This document shows, piece after piece, positions 1 through 9,784 of a stretch of 36,139 nucleotides of DNA. The number at the start of each line of letters is the position of its first letter. Within the stretch, counting starts at the first letter, position 1. The notes under the pieces are model-generated. The model was not told where the DNA came from, ran no database searches, and was given only the letters and a program-made list of their open reading frames with translations. The DNA lies in NCBI GenBank assembly GCA_027314605.1, contig DAHVAM010000005.1, forward strand, positions 261 to 36,399, given 5' to 3'. The translations under genes were made by a program, and so were the position numbers. Source of the DNA: Microcaldota archaeon (GTDB taxonomy: Archaea; Micrarchaeota; Micrarchaeia; Micrarchaeales; CABMGC01).

Positions 1-1062
1 GGGCACCCCAACCTGGTTTATCGACAGCTGCGCATCGGCGCATATGACGGTCCTGGCCGAGAAGTTGACCCTCTTTCCCGAGAGGTTGTACCTGAATCTT
101 CCTTCCTTGCCCTTGAGCCTCTGCGCGAGCGTCTTGAGCGCCCTTCCGCTCCTGTGCCTTGCAGGCGGAATTCCTGATGTCTCATTGTTGAAGTATGCTG
201 TTACGTGGTATTGCAAGAGTTCCCAGAGGTCGTCTATTATGATTTGCGGAGCCCCTGCGTTGATGTTCTGCTCGAGCCTCTGGTTGATCCTCATTATGTC
301 TACGAGCTTGTGCGTCAGGTCGTCCTCTGACCTCTCTCCGGATTCAAGCGTGATCGACGGCCTTACGTTGACAGGGGGAACCAGCAGCGATGTGAGTATG
401 AGCCACTCCGGCCTTGATCTCTGCGGGTCTATGTTCAGCAGCTTGAGGTCGGTGTCGCTCACCTTCGCGAGCATGTTCTTTATCTCGTCGGACTTGAGCC
501 TTCTGTCGCCGACAGTGAAGTACGTGGGCTGCGAGAACTTGAGCTTTGGCTGCTCCTCGTTGCAGTATGGGCATCTCTTTGTCCTCTTTACCTTCTTCTG
601 CTTCTGGTTCTTTGCCTGCTTGGCCACCTGGGCCTGCGCCTCCTCGGCCATGGTTTCCTGCTCTACTGCAACGGCGCCTTCCACAGCCGCAGCGTCTGAG
701 GCCTCCGTCTCTGCCTTCTTCAGCTCGGCGATCTGCTTCTCGTCAAGAAGGATCCTGTGGCAGTTCATGCACGTTGCCTGCAATATCATGTATATTATTT
801 TTGAGAATTCCGAGTGTATGACCGGCTTTACAAGTTCTATGTGGCCGAAATGCCCGGGGCAGGTCTTTGCCCTCGCGCCGCAGGTCTTGCAGATGAGCCC
901 GGGATCTATGACCCCGAGTCTTTGGTCGAGAAGGCCTCCGTCTATAGGGTAGCCGTCCTCGTTGTATGTGTCAGGCACTGTGAGCTTCGCGACGCTCATC
1001 TTCTTGACTTCGTTCGGCGAGACGATTCCGAATCTTATATAATCGATTGCTTCGGCTTGCAT
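1..1062 (-). CDS. rpoA1: DNA-directed RNA polymerase subunit A' (N-terminal part, truncated by window edge)
   Basis: Reverse-strand frame open from ATG at 1062 to the window edge: MQAEAIDYIRFGIVSPNEVKKMSVAKLTVPDTYNEDGYPIDGGLLDQRLG...CKTCGARAKTCPGHFGHIEL...; ends ...RFRYNLSGKRVNFSARTVI. Not in the ORF track because no stop lies in the window. Confidence 0.97.
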   Translation of the reverse strand, partial: MQAEAIDYIRFGIVSPNEVKKMSVAKLTVPDTYNEDGYPIDGGLLDQRLGVIDPGLICKTCGARAKTCPGHFGHIELVKPVIHSEFSKIIYMILQATCMNCHRILLDEKQIAELKKAETEASDAAAVEGAVAVEQETMAEEAQAQVAKQAKNQKQKKVKRTKRCPYCNEEQPKLKFSQPTYFTVGDRRLKSDEIKNMLAKVSDTDLKLLNIDPQRSRPEWLILTSLLVPPVNVRPSITLESGERSEDDLTHKLVDIMRINQRLEQNINAGAPQIIIDDLWELLQYHVTAYFNNETSGIPPARHRSGRALKTLAQRLKGKEGRFRYNLSGKRVNFSARTVICADAQLSINQVGVP

Positions 1063-1066
1063 AGTA

Positions 1067-2902
1067 TCACTCCTTCATCCTTATGCCAGGCATTATGTGC
1101 ATCGACTTTATCTCGTCGAGCAGCACCTTGAATGCATAGCTTATCTCTACAGGAACCAGTTGGCTGTTTCCGTCGAGAGGGCAGACATTGAGCCTCTTTA
1201 TGTGATCATAATACCCTATCTCACCGCATTCCTTGCAGATGAGAACTGTTGTCTTGTCTGACTGGTCAAGCATTCTCTCCTTGAGGAGAAGGCTTGCGCC
1301 GTGCCCTATGAGGGCATCACGCTCCATTTCCCCGAATCTCAGGGCTCCCTGACGGGCCTTCCCTTCGGTTGGCTGGTGCGTGAGTATCTGCACCTTGCCC
1401 CTGCTCCTTACCTGTATCTTGTTGCTTACCATGTGGTAGAGCCTGTTGTAATAGACAACGCCAGTGAAGACCTTCGCCTTGAATGGCACACCGGTTATCC
1501 CGTCGTAGAGAACCTCGTCTCCGTGTTCGTTGAATCCTGTGCTCTTAAGCATCTCCCCGTATTGTGCAAGCCTCTCCTTTCCGTCTCCTGCAAAAGACGT
1601 TCCGTCAGTGTGAACGCCGTTGACTGCGCCTGCCTTTCCTGCAAGCATCTCCATGAGGTGCCCGAACGTAAGTCTTGTAGGTATTGAGTGCGGATTGAGG
1701 AGCAGGTCTGGCACTATTCCGGTCTCGGAGAACGGCATGTCCTCCTGGTTTACTATCAGTGCAAGAACTCCCTTCTGCCCGTGCCTGCTTGCGAACTTGT
1801 CTCCTTTCTCCGGTATCCTGTTGCTCCTTACCCTCACCTTCACTATTTTCGTTGCCCCTGAAGTCTCTGTGAGTATTACGCTGTCTACCTTTCCTGTCTC
1901 TCCCGTCTTGAGAGCCGTTGAATCGTCGCGCATCTTTTCTTCCAGGCCGCCGGCGCCTATGTTTTCCTCAAGGAACCTAGGAGGCGCCACCTTTCCGATC
2001 ATTACCTCCCCTTCCTTGACGCTGACCTCGGGCTCTATTATGCCGTCGTCGCTGAGCTTCGAATAGGCATGCTCGCCCATGTAGCCGTCGGCAGTAGGTG
2101 AAGGTATCTTGAACCTGTCCTTCTGTCCTCCCGGATATCTCCTCTCTTCGTCGCTGTATGACTTGTAGAATATGCTCCTTCCCATTCCCCTGTCTACCGC
2201 CGCCTTGTTGACCACTATCGCGTCTGCCATGTTGTATCCGTAGTAAGTTGATATGGCGACTACGAAGTTCTGCCCGCTTGGGTGCGTGTCGAGGCCTGTC
2301 GAGTTGTACGACGCTGTGGTCACAACAGGTATCTGGGGATAGTAAAGCAGGAAGCCCCTTGAATCGAACCTCTGGTTGAAGTTCGTCGCGAACAGTCCTT
2401 CCGACTGCTTGATGAAGTTAGCGCTCATGGCATGCCTTGCAAGGGCGTTGTGCTCCGGGAATGGCGATGTGTTGATCGTTAGACCGAATATCGAGGTGTA
2501 GTTCGCCTCTGTGTGCGTTGTCTTCTCGTTTATGTCCTTCTCGCTGAGTGCAACGTAGGCGTTCTCTTCTTCCTCCGCGTCCAGGTATTCTATTATACCG
2601 CTTCTCTGCAGGTAATTGAAATTGATTTCCTTCTTCTTCAGTTTGCCCATGAGCTCGTCTGTCATCTTCGATTTGCCGTTCTCGACTATTATGTAAGGTC
2701 TCCTGAGCCTTCCTCTGTCCGTGTTGATGTGTATCTCCCCGTTCTTCTCGAAGTAGACTATGTTTACCTCTCCCGATATCTGCCCCTTCCTTCGGGCCTG
2801 CCTAACCTCGCTGACGAACTTGGCAGGTTCCTCGATGAACCCTATCGCCCTTCCATTCAAATGCAAATATGTCTTTTTGTCTGCCATAAAAACAACCTTC
2901 AC
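1067..2902 (-). CDS. rpoB1: DNA-directed RNA polymerase subunit B' (C-terminal half of split B)
   Basis: 611 aa; contains EKGDKFASRHGQKGV and C-terminal zinc motif CKECGEIGYYDHIKRLNVCPL. Start GTG 2902 or ATG 2887 (MADKKTYLHLNG). Confidence 0.97.
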   Translation of the reverse strand: MKVVFMADKKTYLHLNGRAIGFIEEPAKFVSEVRQARRKGQISGEVNIVYFEKNGEIHINTDRGRLRRPYIIVENGKSKMTDELMGKLKKKEINFNYLQRSGIIEYLDAEEEENAYVALSEKDINEKTTHTEANYTSIFGLTINTSPFPEHNALARHAMSANFIKQSEGLFATNFNQRFDSRGFLLYYPQIPVVTTASYNSTGLDTHPSGQNFVVAISTYYGYNMADAIVVNKAAVDRGMGRSIFYKSYSDEERRYPGGQKDRFKIPSPTADGYMGEHAYSKLSDDGIIEPEVSVKEGEVMIGKVAPPRFLEENIGAGGLEEKMRDDSTALKTGETGKVDSVILTETSGATKIVKVRVRSNRIPEKGDKFASRHGQKGVLALIVNQEDMPFSETGIVPDLLLNPHSIPTRLTFGHLMEMLAGKAGAVNGVHTDGTSFAGDGKERLAQYGEMLKSTGFNEHGDEVLYDGITGVPFKAKVFTGVVYYNRLYHMVSNKIQVRSRGKVQILTHQPTEGKARQGALRFGEMERDALIGHGASLLLKERMLDQSDKTTVLICKECGEIGYYDHIKRLNVCPLDGNSQLVPVEISYAFKVLLDEIKSMHIMPGIRMKE

Positions 2903-4389
2903 ATAGGTTCTATCTTGCTTATGCTCCTGATGCTCTTCTCGGTGCTCTCCTCATCGGCGCCAACTGTTACCTTGGCCATGAGAGCGAGATACTTGGTGAG
3001 GCCTACCTCCTGCCCTTCAGGGCTCTCCGACGGGCAGATCTTGCCCCATTGGGTCCCGTGGACATCTCTCGCCTTGAAGTGTGGGTGCTTCTTCGCCAGT
3101 GGCGACTTCACCCTCCTCAGATGAGCGTATGTGCTGATTAGGTTCGTCCTGTCGAGAACCTGCGAGACTCCAGTCTGCCCCGCAACCCATGTCCCTGTTC
3201 CCATCGCATATGCTATCTTCTCGGTCAGCGTGTCAGGGCTGATTATAGACTGGATTGAGAGCCTTCTGCCTCTTGCCGACATTCTCTCCACCTGGTACTT
3301 TATCTCCTTCAAGAAGAACCTGAAGGCGTATGCGAAGAGCTCCTCCATGAGCTCCCCAGCGAATCTCACCCTCTTGTTTGCATAATTGTCCTTGTCATCC
3401 TGCTTTACGAGCCTGTTTGCCACCATCGTCGACTTCCTTGCCATCTCCAGAAGGTATCTTGCTTTTTCCTTCCTCGACTTTGGATCCGTGCCGATGTGCG
3501 GAAGCAGGTAGCTGTCAAGCTGCATCTCCGCCCTCCTTATCTGGTATTCCTTAGCCTGTCCCGGCGCTGCGAGTCTTCCTACCTCAAGTAGCGCGTCTGA
3601 TGGCTGCATGCCTCCGTCCTTGTTTATCTGGCTGAGCTCCAGGTTGAGAAGCATGTCGTTCTTGAATGAAAGTAGCTCAGATGCGTATTCCTTCACGTCG
3701 TCAGGCTGCATGCCGAGCGCCCTGAGGAGAAGGACGAGCTCTATGCTCTTGCTCACTGTAGGGAAGTCCACTGCGAACGTTCCGCTCTGGTTCCTTGTGA
3801 CTACACACCTTGCCCTGAATCCTGGTGTCGATGAAAAGACTCTTCCCTTTACCTCTGTGCCCTTCTTCTCCCTTGTAGTTATTATCCTGTTTGAAGCGAC
3901 GTCCTCAAGCCCGATAAGCACCCTTTCGACTCCCTTGATTATGAAATATCCCCCTGGGTCGTCCGGGTCTTCGCCGTTCTCTATCAGCTGGGTCCTTGTC
4001 ATCGTCTTGGTCGCGCAGAGGTTGCTCTTTACCATTATTGGAAGGTCGCCCACGTAAACTTCACCGTATGATGCTGTCTTTTCAATCCCCCTGATTACAG
4101 GAACCACTTCCATGAAGATTGGCGCGGAATAAGTGAGGTTCCTGAGCCTTGCCTCGTTAGGAAGTATGTTCCTCCTTGAGCTGTCAGCCTCGATCACCGA
4201 AGGGCTTCCGATCCTGACTGCCCCAAGCCTCAGGGCAAATCCTTCGACGCTTGGTTCTATCAGCGTCTGGCCGCCCATCGCCTTTGGTATTCCAGTGTCA
4301 AGGAACCTGTTGTAACTGTCTATCTGATGCTGCACGAGCGCCGCTGCGTTCAAGTACGATTCTAACAATGCGTTGCCATCCAATGCCAT
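2899..4389 (-). CDS. rpoB2: DNA-directed RNA polymerase subunit B'' (N-terminal half of split B)
   Basis: 496 aa; GYFIIKGVERVLIGLEDVASNRI, KKHPHFKARDVHGTQWGKICPSESPEGQEVGLTKYLAL. Confidence 0.97.
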   Translation of the reverse strand: MALDGNALLESYLNAAALVQHQIDSYNRFLDTGIPKAMGGQTLIEPSVEGFALRLGAVRIGSPSVIEADSSRRNILPNEARLRNLTYSAPIFMEVVPVIRGIEKTASYGEVYVGDLPIMVKSNLCATKTMTRTQLIENGEDPDDPGGYFIIKGVERVLIGLEDVASNRIITTREKKGTEVKGRVFSSTPGFRARCVVTRNQSGTFAVDFPTVSKSIELVLLLRALGMQPDDVKEYASELLSFKNDMLLNLELSQINKDGGMQPSDALLEVGRLAAPGQAKEYQIRRAEMQLDSYLLPHIGTDPKSRKEKARYLLEMARKSTMVANRLVKQDDKDNYANKRVRFAGELMEELFAYAFRFFLKEIKYQVERMSARGRRLSIQSIISPDTLTEKIAYAMGTGTWVAGQTGVSQVLDRTNLISTYAHLRRVKSPLAKKHPHFKARDVHGTQWGKICPSESPEGQEVGLTKYLALMAKVTVGADEESTEKSIRSISKIEPM

Positions 4390-4408
4390 GCCATATACCT
4401 CTTGATTC

Positions 4409-4639
4409 TTACGCTTCGACTACGAACCTGAAGTATTCGTACTCGTGGCCGTTATCCTGTCTGTGTATCCTTAAGACCTGCCCAGGCTTCGCTCCGATCT
4501 TTACAATTTGCGGATCGTCAGCGAATACCTTTGGTAGGTTCTCCTTTTTCAAGCCGAGCTTGCTCAAAACGCTTCCTGTTTCCTTCTCCGATAGTGCTTC
4601 ATGCACAGGGACAAATTCGTGATCGCGTTTTTCAGCCAA
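4409..4639 (-). CDS. rpoH: DNA-directed RNA polymerase subunit H
   Basis: 76 aa, HEFVPVHEALSEKE...LPKVFADDPQIVKIGAKPGQVLRIHR; canonical position upstream of rpoB''. TTG start. Confidence 0.93.
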   Translation of the reverse strand: MAEKRDHEFVPVHEALSEKETGSVLSKLGLKKENLPKVFADDPQIVKIGAKPGQVLRIHRQDNGHEYEYFRFVVEA

Positions 4640-4714
4640 GGATACACCATATATTTAGGATAAAGTTAACGCTAACCCTGCCGGTCTGCGTAGATACTAT
4701 TAGCATACATAATA

Positions 4715-4724
4715 TTTATATAGG
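4715..4724 (+). promoter_or_regulatory. TATA-like element in rpoH/trpS intergenic region
   Basis: TTTATATAGG; about 25-30 nt upstream of a GC-richer hairpin-containing stretch (about 4745-4900). Confidence 0.4.
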
Positions 4725-5018
4725 TTTTTATCTAAAATTGGGAGCTAGACTGGAAGGGAGAACCAGGGCTTTGCCGGCTAAATGGGATTATCCCAACAAA
4801 CTTATTAGGGTGCCTGAGGCGGCTATTCGGTGATTTTCCGATAGATATCCTTTATGTTGGCGTAAGCAAGCCTGGCCAGGCGGCAAAGACTCCTCTCTGT
4901 GAAGAATCCCTGAAATGCACTTGAGGATCTCTCCTTCTGATTCTCTTCTCCGTTTTATCCCCTGCCGTTGGCATTAGGCCCCTATATAAAGTTAATTGGC
5001 AAATTATCAGTGAGTATC

Positions 5019-6149
5019 ATGCCTGAGGATTTTAACGTCACAGCCTATGAAGTCGAAGGAAAGGTAGACTACAATAGGCTTGAGGAACGGTTCGGCATCA
5101 AGCCAATCACCGAAGAGATGGAGGAGAGGATAAGGAAGCTTGCGGGGGAATCGCATTACTTGATAAGAAGGAAGATATATTTCGCGCAGCGGGAGCTGAA
5201 CTGGCTGCTTGACGAGTATGAGAAAGGCAACAAGTTCTATGTCTATACAGGCATAGCGCCTTCGGGAAGCATGACTGTTGCCCACCTTCTTCAATTCATA
5301 ATGGCGCAGTGGCTGCAGGAAAAATTCGATGCCGATGTCTACATCCAGATACCTGACGAAGAGAAGTTCCTGACGAAGAATGACCCTAAGCTCACTCTCG
5401 AGTATGTTAATGGGCTGGCGCATGAGGATGCTCTGGATATCGTCGCATTGGGTTTCAAGCCGAAGAAGACGAAGATTTATTTCGACACCGAGCATGCGAA
5501 CCAGATCTACAAGCATGCCGTGAGGGTTGCTAAGAGGATTACATTCTCGACCCTGAAGGATGCCTTTGGTTTTTCCAATGAGACAAACATAGGGGCAATA
5601 TTCTACACCAGCACGCAGGCTGTCGGCACATTCATCAAGTCCGCAGAGGAAGGAAGGAAAATTCCCTGCCTGGTTCCTTTGGGAGTGGACCAGGACGTGC
5701 ATTTCAGGGTGGCAAGGGACGTCGTGGAAAAACTTGGCTATTACAAGCCTGCGATAATACACAGCAAGTTCATCCCTAGCCTGAAAGGAGGCCCGAAGAT
5801 GTCGTCAAGCGACCCCAATGGCGCGATCTATCTCAGTGATAAGCCAGAGGACGTCGTAAAGAAGGTGAACCGCGCGATAACCGGACAGCAGTCAACCGCT
5901 GAGCTGCAGAAAAAGTATGGTGGAAACCCGGAAAAATGTTCGGTCTGCCAGTATTACAAATATCTTTTTGAGACTGACGACAAGAAGCTGGAGAAGATAT
6001 TCGAGGCGGAAAGGGATGGCAGCATGCTTGCGGGGGAGCACAAGGCCGCGCTCGCAGGGAAGATCAACGAATTCCTTGAGAAGCATAGGAAGGAGAAGGC
6101 AAGATTGAAGAACAAGATTGATGACTTTATTTTGCAGCCACAGGCGTGA
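5019..6149 (+). CDS. trpS: Tryptophan--tRNA ligase
   Basis: Class I aaRS: YTGIAPSGSMTVAHLLQF, GGPKMSSSDPNGAI (KMSSS). Start reassigned to ATG 5019 (MPEDFNVTAYEVEGK); TATA-like CCTATATAAAG about 30 nt upstream. Confidence 0.95.
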   Translation: MPEDFNVTAYEVEGKVDYNRLEERFGIKPITEEMEERIRKLAGESHYLIRRKIYFAQRELNWLLDEYEKGNKFYVYTGIAPSGSMTVAHLLQFIMAQWLQEKFDADVYIQIPDEEKFLTKNDPKLTLEYVNGLAHEDALDIVALGFKPKKTKIYFDTEHANQIYKHAVRVAKRITFSTLKDAFGFSNETNIGAIFYTSTQAVGTFIKSAEEGRKIPCLVPLGVDQDVHFRVARDVVEKLGYYKPAIIHSKFIPSLKGGPKMSSSDPNGAIYLSDKPEDVVKKVNRAITGQQSTAELQKKYGGNPEKCSVCQYYKYLFETDDKKLEKIFEAERDGSMLAGEHKAALAGKINEFLEKHRKEKARLKNKIDDFILQPQA

Positions 6150-6864
6150 TCACTATGCCCGAGGGCGTGATTTCGAGTTCGCACAGGGTGCTCTTGAATT
6201 TTGAATAGCGCAGCTTGACCACATTGAGTAGGAACCTTAGTTCCCCTCCCTCTGTGCTCCGGGCAAGTTTGATTACGCCGTCAAACATCGATTCCTCGAA
6301 GAGGCCTGGCGCTTTCTCGGTGCCGTGCTTGGCAGTTTCGAATGTTATTATGGTCGTCACGTTCTGGTTCCTTATGCTCTCTATGATGTAGTTCATGCCA
6401 CGCGTGAATGACCTGTCGTCAGGATATAGGGACCTCAGCAGGCTGAATGAGTCTATGACAAGGAACTTTGAATTGTTCTGCTCAGCGGTCCTTATTATCT
6501 CCGCGACTATGGCTTGTATGTTCTCTGGGCTCTTGATGGCGTATTGCAGCTTTTTCTCCTCTATGTGTAGCATATTCTTGTCTATAAGATCCTGGATGTC
6601 GGTGAATCTCGCGAATGTTTCCTCGGCGAACGCGATCAGGGATTTCTTCTTCTCCTCTATTGTCAGGTAGGTTGTGGGAATCCCTGCCTTTGCGCTCTTG
6701 TACGCCATCTCAAACGCGAGAAGCGTCTTGCCGGATCCCACGTCCCCAAGCAAGAGTATCTGGTCTCTCGTAGGGATGCCGCCGAAGAGCAGGTCATCCA
6801 AGCCTTCCACGCCAGTACTGACTTTTGCAACAGTAGGGTTTTCCTGCATTGAATCTGCCCCCAA
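6127..6864 (-). CDS. KaiC/RAD55-like RecA-superfamily ATPase
   Basis: STGVEGLDDLLFGGIPTRDQILLLGDVGSGKTLLAFEMAY (Walker A), KFLVIDSFSLLRSL (Walker B-like). Convergent 23-nt overlap with trpS. Confidence 0.87.
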   Translation of the reverse strand: MGADSMQENPTVAKVSTGVEGLDDLLFGGIPTRDQILLLGDVGSGKTLLAFEMAYKSAKAGIPTTYLTIEEKKKSLIAFAEETFARFTDIQDLIDKNMLHIEEKKLQYAIKSPENIQAIVAEIIRTAEQNNSKFLVIDSFSLLRSLYPDDRSFTRGMNYIIESIRNQNVTTIITFETAKHGTEKAPGLFEESMFDGVIKLARSTEGGELRFLLNVVKLRYSKFKSTLCELEITPSGIVITPVAAK

Positions 6865-7000
6865 CAGTCGAATGAATTATTGATTTATTTAAATCTATGG
6901 TTTTCCTTCAGCCCGGAAGTATCCAATAATTCTTAGAATTTTCAACGTTTTGTTGGAAGAAAACAAAGATTTATATATTTATTAAGCCAAACCCTTATTC

Positions 7001-7438
7001 ATGTCAAACACTTCGAAGCTGGTCATCAAGACGCTGAACAGGCCGTCCAGGGGCGGAGAGGAGGAGTTGATAGAATGGTTCTGCGACGTTTTTGATCTCG
7101 CAGGCAAGAACAACGACCTCGAACCGGGACTGCTGAAGGAGATAGCGGGAAGCAGCATCGAGGGGAGTGGCGTGACGAGCATGGAGCTGAAGCAGAGGCT
7201 GGACACGCCGAGAAGCACTGTCATATACCATCTGAACAGGTTCATTTATTCGGGACTTGTCATAAGGAAGGGCAGGAAATACTACCTGAGGTCTAATGAC
7301 ATGACAAGCACAATGGAGGAACTGCAGTCGGAGATGCTCAGGGAGTTCAGCAGACTGATCGAGTTCGCGCATAGACTCGATAACATGATGGAGGAGGAGA
7401 TCAATGCCAGAGAACAAAAAAGAAGAAAAAGCAAGTGA
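7001..7438 (+). CDS. Winged-helix/HTH transcriptional regulator heading the grpE-dnaK-dnaJ operon
   Basis: 145 aa; VTSMELKQRLDTPRSTVIYHLNRFIYSGLVIRKGRKYYL is a wHTH pattern; overlaps grpE by 35 nt; TATA-like TTTATATATTT just upstream. Confidence 0.8.
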   Translation: MSNTSKLVIKTLNRPSRGGEEELIEWFCDVFDLAGKNNDLEPGLLKEIAGSSIEGSGVTSMELKQRLDTPRSTVIYHLNRFIYSGLVIRKGRKYYLRSNDMTSTMEELQSEMLREFSRLIEFAHRLDNMMEEEINAREQKRRKSK

Positions 7439-7925
7439 CAAGGAGCGGAAGGAGGACGCTGAAGAAGTCACTCCCGAAGACGAAGGCAGGGAACAGAAGG
7501 AACGATTGATGAGATTGGCTGCGGAGTTCGATAATTACAAGAAGAGGGTGGCAAAGGAGATTGAAGGCTCGCGGGAGGTCGGGAAGGCGTCGCTTGCCAG
7601 CAAGCTCCTGCCAGTCCTTGACGAGTTCCAGTTGGCGATGGAAAACATCGACATGAAGACCGAACAGGGCAAAGGGATGGCGATAGTGCTCTCCAATTTC
7701 ATAGACATACTCAAGAAGGACGGTTTGAGAGAGATAGAGAATGATGGAACCTATGACCCCTACAAGCACGAGGTCCTCATGACAAAGGACAGCGAGGAGA
7801 AGGAGGGGAAGATCATCGCTGTAGTAAGAAAGGGATATACATGGAAGGACATTATGCTGAGACCTGCTTCCGTCATAGTCTCCGGCGGAAAGGAGGGCAC
7901 TGAGGAGACAGGGACAAAAGAGTGA
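7404..7925 (+). CDS. grpE: Nucleotide exchange factor GrpE
   Basis: [19 protein letters not shown]...[14 protein letters not shown]...; upstream of dnaK. Confidence 0.93.
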   Translation: MPENKKEEKASDKERKEDAEEVTPEDEGREQKERLMRLAAEFDNYKKRVAKEIEGSREVGKASLASKLLPVLDEFQLAMENIDMKTEQGKGMAIVLSNFIDILKKDGLREIENDGTYDPYKHEVLMTKDSEEKEGKIIAVVRKGYTWKDIMLRPASVIVSGGKEGTEETGTKE

Positions 7926-7929
7926 TAGA

Positions 7930-9762
7930 ATGGCAAAAATAATAGGAGTGGATTTAGGAACTAGCAACAGTGCAGCGTCAGTACTTGAAGGAGGAAGGCC
8001 TGTGCTCATACCGAGCGCTGAGGGAACGTCGCTGTACGGAAAATCATTCCCAAGCTATGTCGCATTTACAAAGGACGGGCAGCGGCTGGTCGGGGAGCCT
8101 GCGAAGAGGCAGGCGGTGGCGAACCCCACCGGGACAGTCAATGCGTTCAAGAGAAAGATGGGCACTGACTTGAAGTACACGATACTCGGCAAGCAGTACA
8201 GCGCGCAGGAGCTCTCGGCCATGGTGCTCCAGAAGATAAAGAAGGACGCAGAGGCGTTCCTTGGGGAAGAGGTGAAGAAGGCTGTGATAACGGTGCCTGC
8301 TTACTTCAATGACAACCAGAGGCAGGCGACGAAGGACGCCGGGGAGATCGCGGGGCTCGAGGTTGTGAGGCTGGTAAACGAGCCTACAGCTGCGGCTCTC
8401 GCATACGGGATTGACAAGCTGACAAAGGAGATGAGAATACTCGTATACGACCTTGGAGGAGGAACCCTGGACGTCACCATCATGGAGTTTGGCAACGGGG
8501 TCTTCGAGGTGAAATCCACCAACGGAGACACTCAGCTGGGCGGTACGGACATGGACAATGCGATAGTCGACTTCCTTGTCGCAGAGGTCAAGAGAAGCCA
8601 GGGCGTAGACATCACAAAGGACAGGCAGGCGCTGCAGAGGATAAGGGAAGCAGGGGAGAAGGCGAAGATTGAGCTTTCCACCACGCTGACCACCGAGATA
8701 AACCTCCCTTTCCTTGCCAGCAAGAACGGGTCGCCGATAAACTTCGCGTACCAGTTCACAAGGGCCAAGCTCGAGGAGATAGTTGTGCCGATAGTGGAGA
8801 GGACCACAAGGCCGGTGATACAGGCGCTCAAGGACGCTAAGCTTGAGCCCAATCAGATCGACAAGATAATCCTCGTCGGAGGGCCTACAAGGATGCCGAT
8901 AGTGCAGAGATATGTTGAGCAGCTCCTGGGCAAGAAGATAGAGAGAGGAGTAGACCCCATGGAGGCTGTGGCTTTCGGCGCAGCGATACAGGCAGGAGTG
9001 CTGACCGGAGAGGTTAAGGACATAGTGCTGTTGGACGTGACGCCGCTCTCGTTGGGAATAGAGACCCTCGGAGGCATCATGACCAGACTCATCGACAAGA
9101 ACACAACCATACCGATAAGGAAGACGCAGGTGTTCTCGACAGCTGCTGACAGCCAGCCTGCAGTCGACATACATATACTCCAGGGAGAGAGGAGCCTGGC
9201 GAAGGACAACATAGAGCTGGGCAGGTTCAACCTTATGGGAATAGCGCCGGCGCCTAAGGGAGTTCCCCAGATAGAGGTTACGTTCGACATAGACGCAAAC
9301 GGGATACTGCATGTCACGGCGAAGGACAAGGCGACGGGGAAGGAGCAGAGCATGCAGGTAGTTGCGCCCCACAAGATGGACAGGGAAGAGATAGAGAAGA
9401 AGATGAAGGAGGCTGAGCAGTACGCCGAGGAAGACAGAAAGATAAGGGAGTACATAGAGCTCAAGAACGACTCCGAGTCCATGATATACAACTCGGAGAA
9501 GTTCCTCAAGGAGAGCGGAGGCAAGGTCTCTGACGCGGCGAAGAAGGATCTGGAGGACGCGGTGGAGAAGATGAAGGAAGCTATAAAGAGCGAGAAGGAG
9601 GAAGAATTAAGGAGCAAGTTTGAGAACCTGAAAGACAAGCTTCAGGCAGCAGGAGGCGAGCTCTACAAGGACCATCAGGAGCAGGAGATGCCTGGCCCTG
9701 ATGCGGGAAATGATCAGAAGCCCCCCGAGGGAGACGCCTCTGATGCGAACTTCAGGGGTTGA
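7930..9762 (+). CDS. dnaK: Chaperone protein DnaK (Hsp70)
   Basis: 610 aa; [46 protein letters not shown]. Confidence 0.98.
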   Translation: MAKIIGVDLGTSNSAASVLEGGRPVLIPSAEGTSLYGKSFPSYVAFTKDGQRLVGEPAKRQAVANPTGTVNAFKRKMGTDLKYTILGKQYSAQELSAMVLQKIKKDAEAFLGEEVKKAVITVPAYFNDNQRQATKDAGEIAGLEVVRLVNEPTAAALAYGIDKLTKEMRILVYDLGGGTLDVTIMEFGNGVFEVKSTNGDTQLGGTDMDNAIVDFLVAEVKRSQGVDITKDRQALQRIREAGEKAKIELSTTLTTEINLPFLASKNGSPINFAYQFTRAKLEEIVVPIVERTTRPVIQALKDAKLEPNQIDKIILVGGPTRMPIVQRYVEQLLGKKIERGVDPMEAVAFGAAIQAGVLTGEVKDIVLLDVTPLSLGIETLGGIMTRLIDKNTTIPIRKTQVFSTAADSQPAVDIHILQGERSLAKDNIELGRFNLMGIAPAPKGVPQIEVTFDIDANGILHVTAKDKATGKEQSMQVVAPHKMDREEIEKKMKEAEQYAEEDRKIREYIELKNDSESMIYNSEKFLKESGGKVSDAAKKDLEDAVEKMKEAIKSEKEEELRSKFENLKDKLQAAGGELYKDHQEQEMPGPDAGNDQKPPEGDASDANFRG

Positions 9763-9784
9763 ACGAAACCAGGTAGTGTAGCGA

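Noticed and set aside
44-952. 302-aa forward ORF
   Set aside because: Antisense to rpoA', whose reverse-strand translation is unambiguous.
4745-4800. Resemblance of GGAAGGGAG to the SRP RNA domain IV tip
   Set aside because: Flanking helix 8 pairing and the rest of the 7S RNA architecture are absent; likely coincidental.
8044-9372. 442-aa reverse-strand ORF opposite dnaK
   Set aside because: Long antisense frames opposite dnaK are a known artefact; it fully overlaps a clear Hsp70 and has no recognisable domain.
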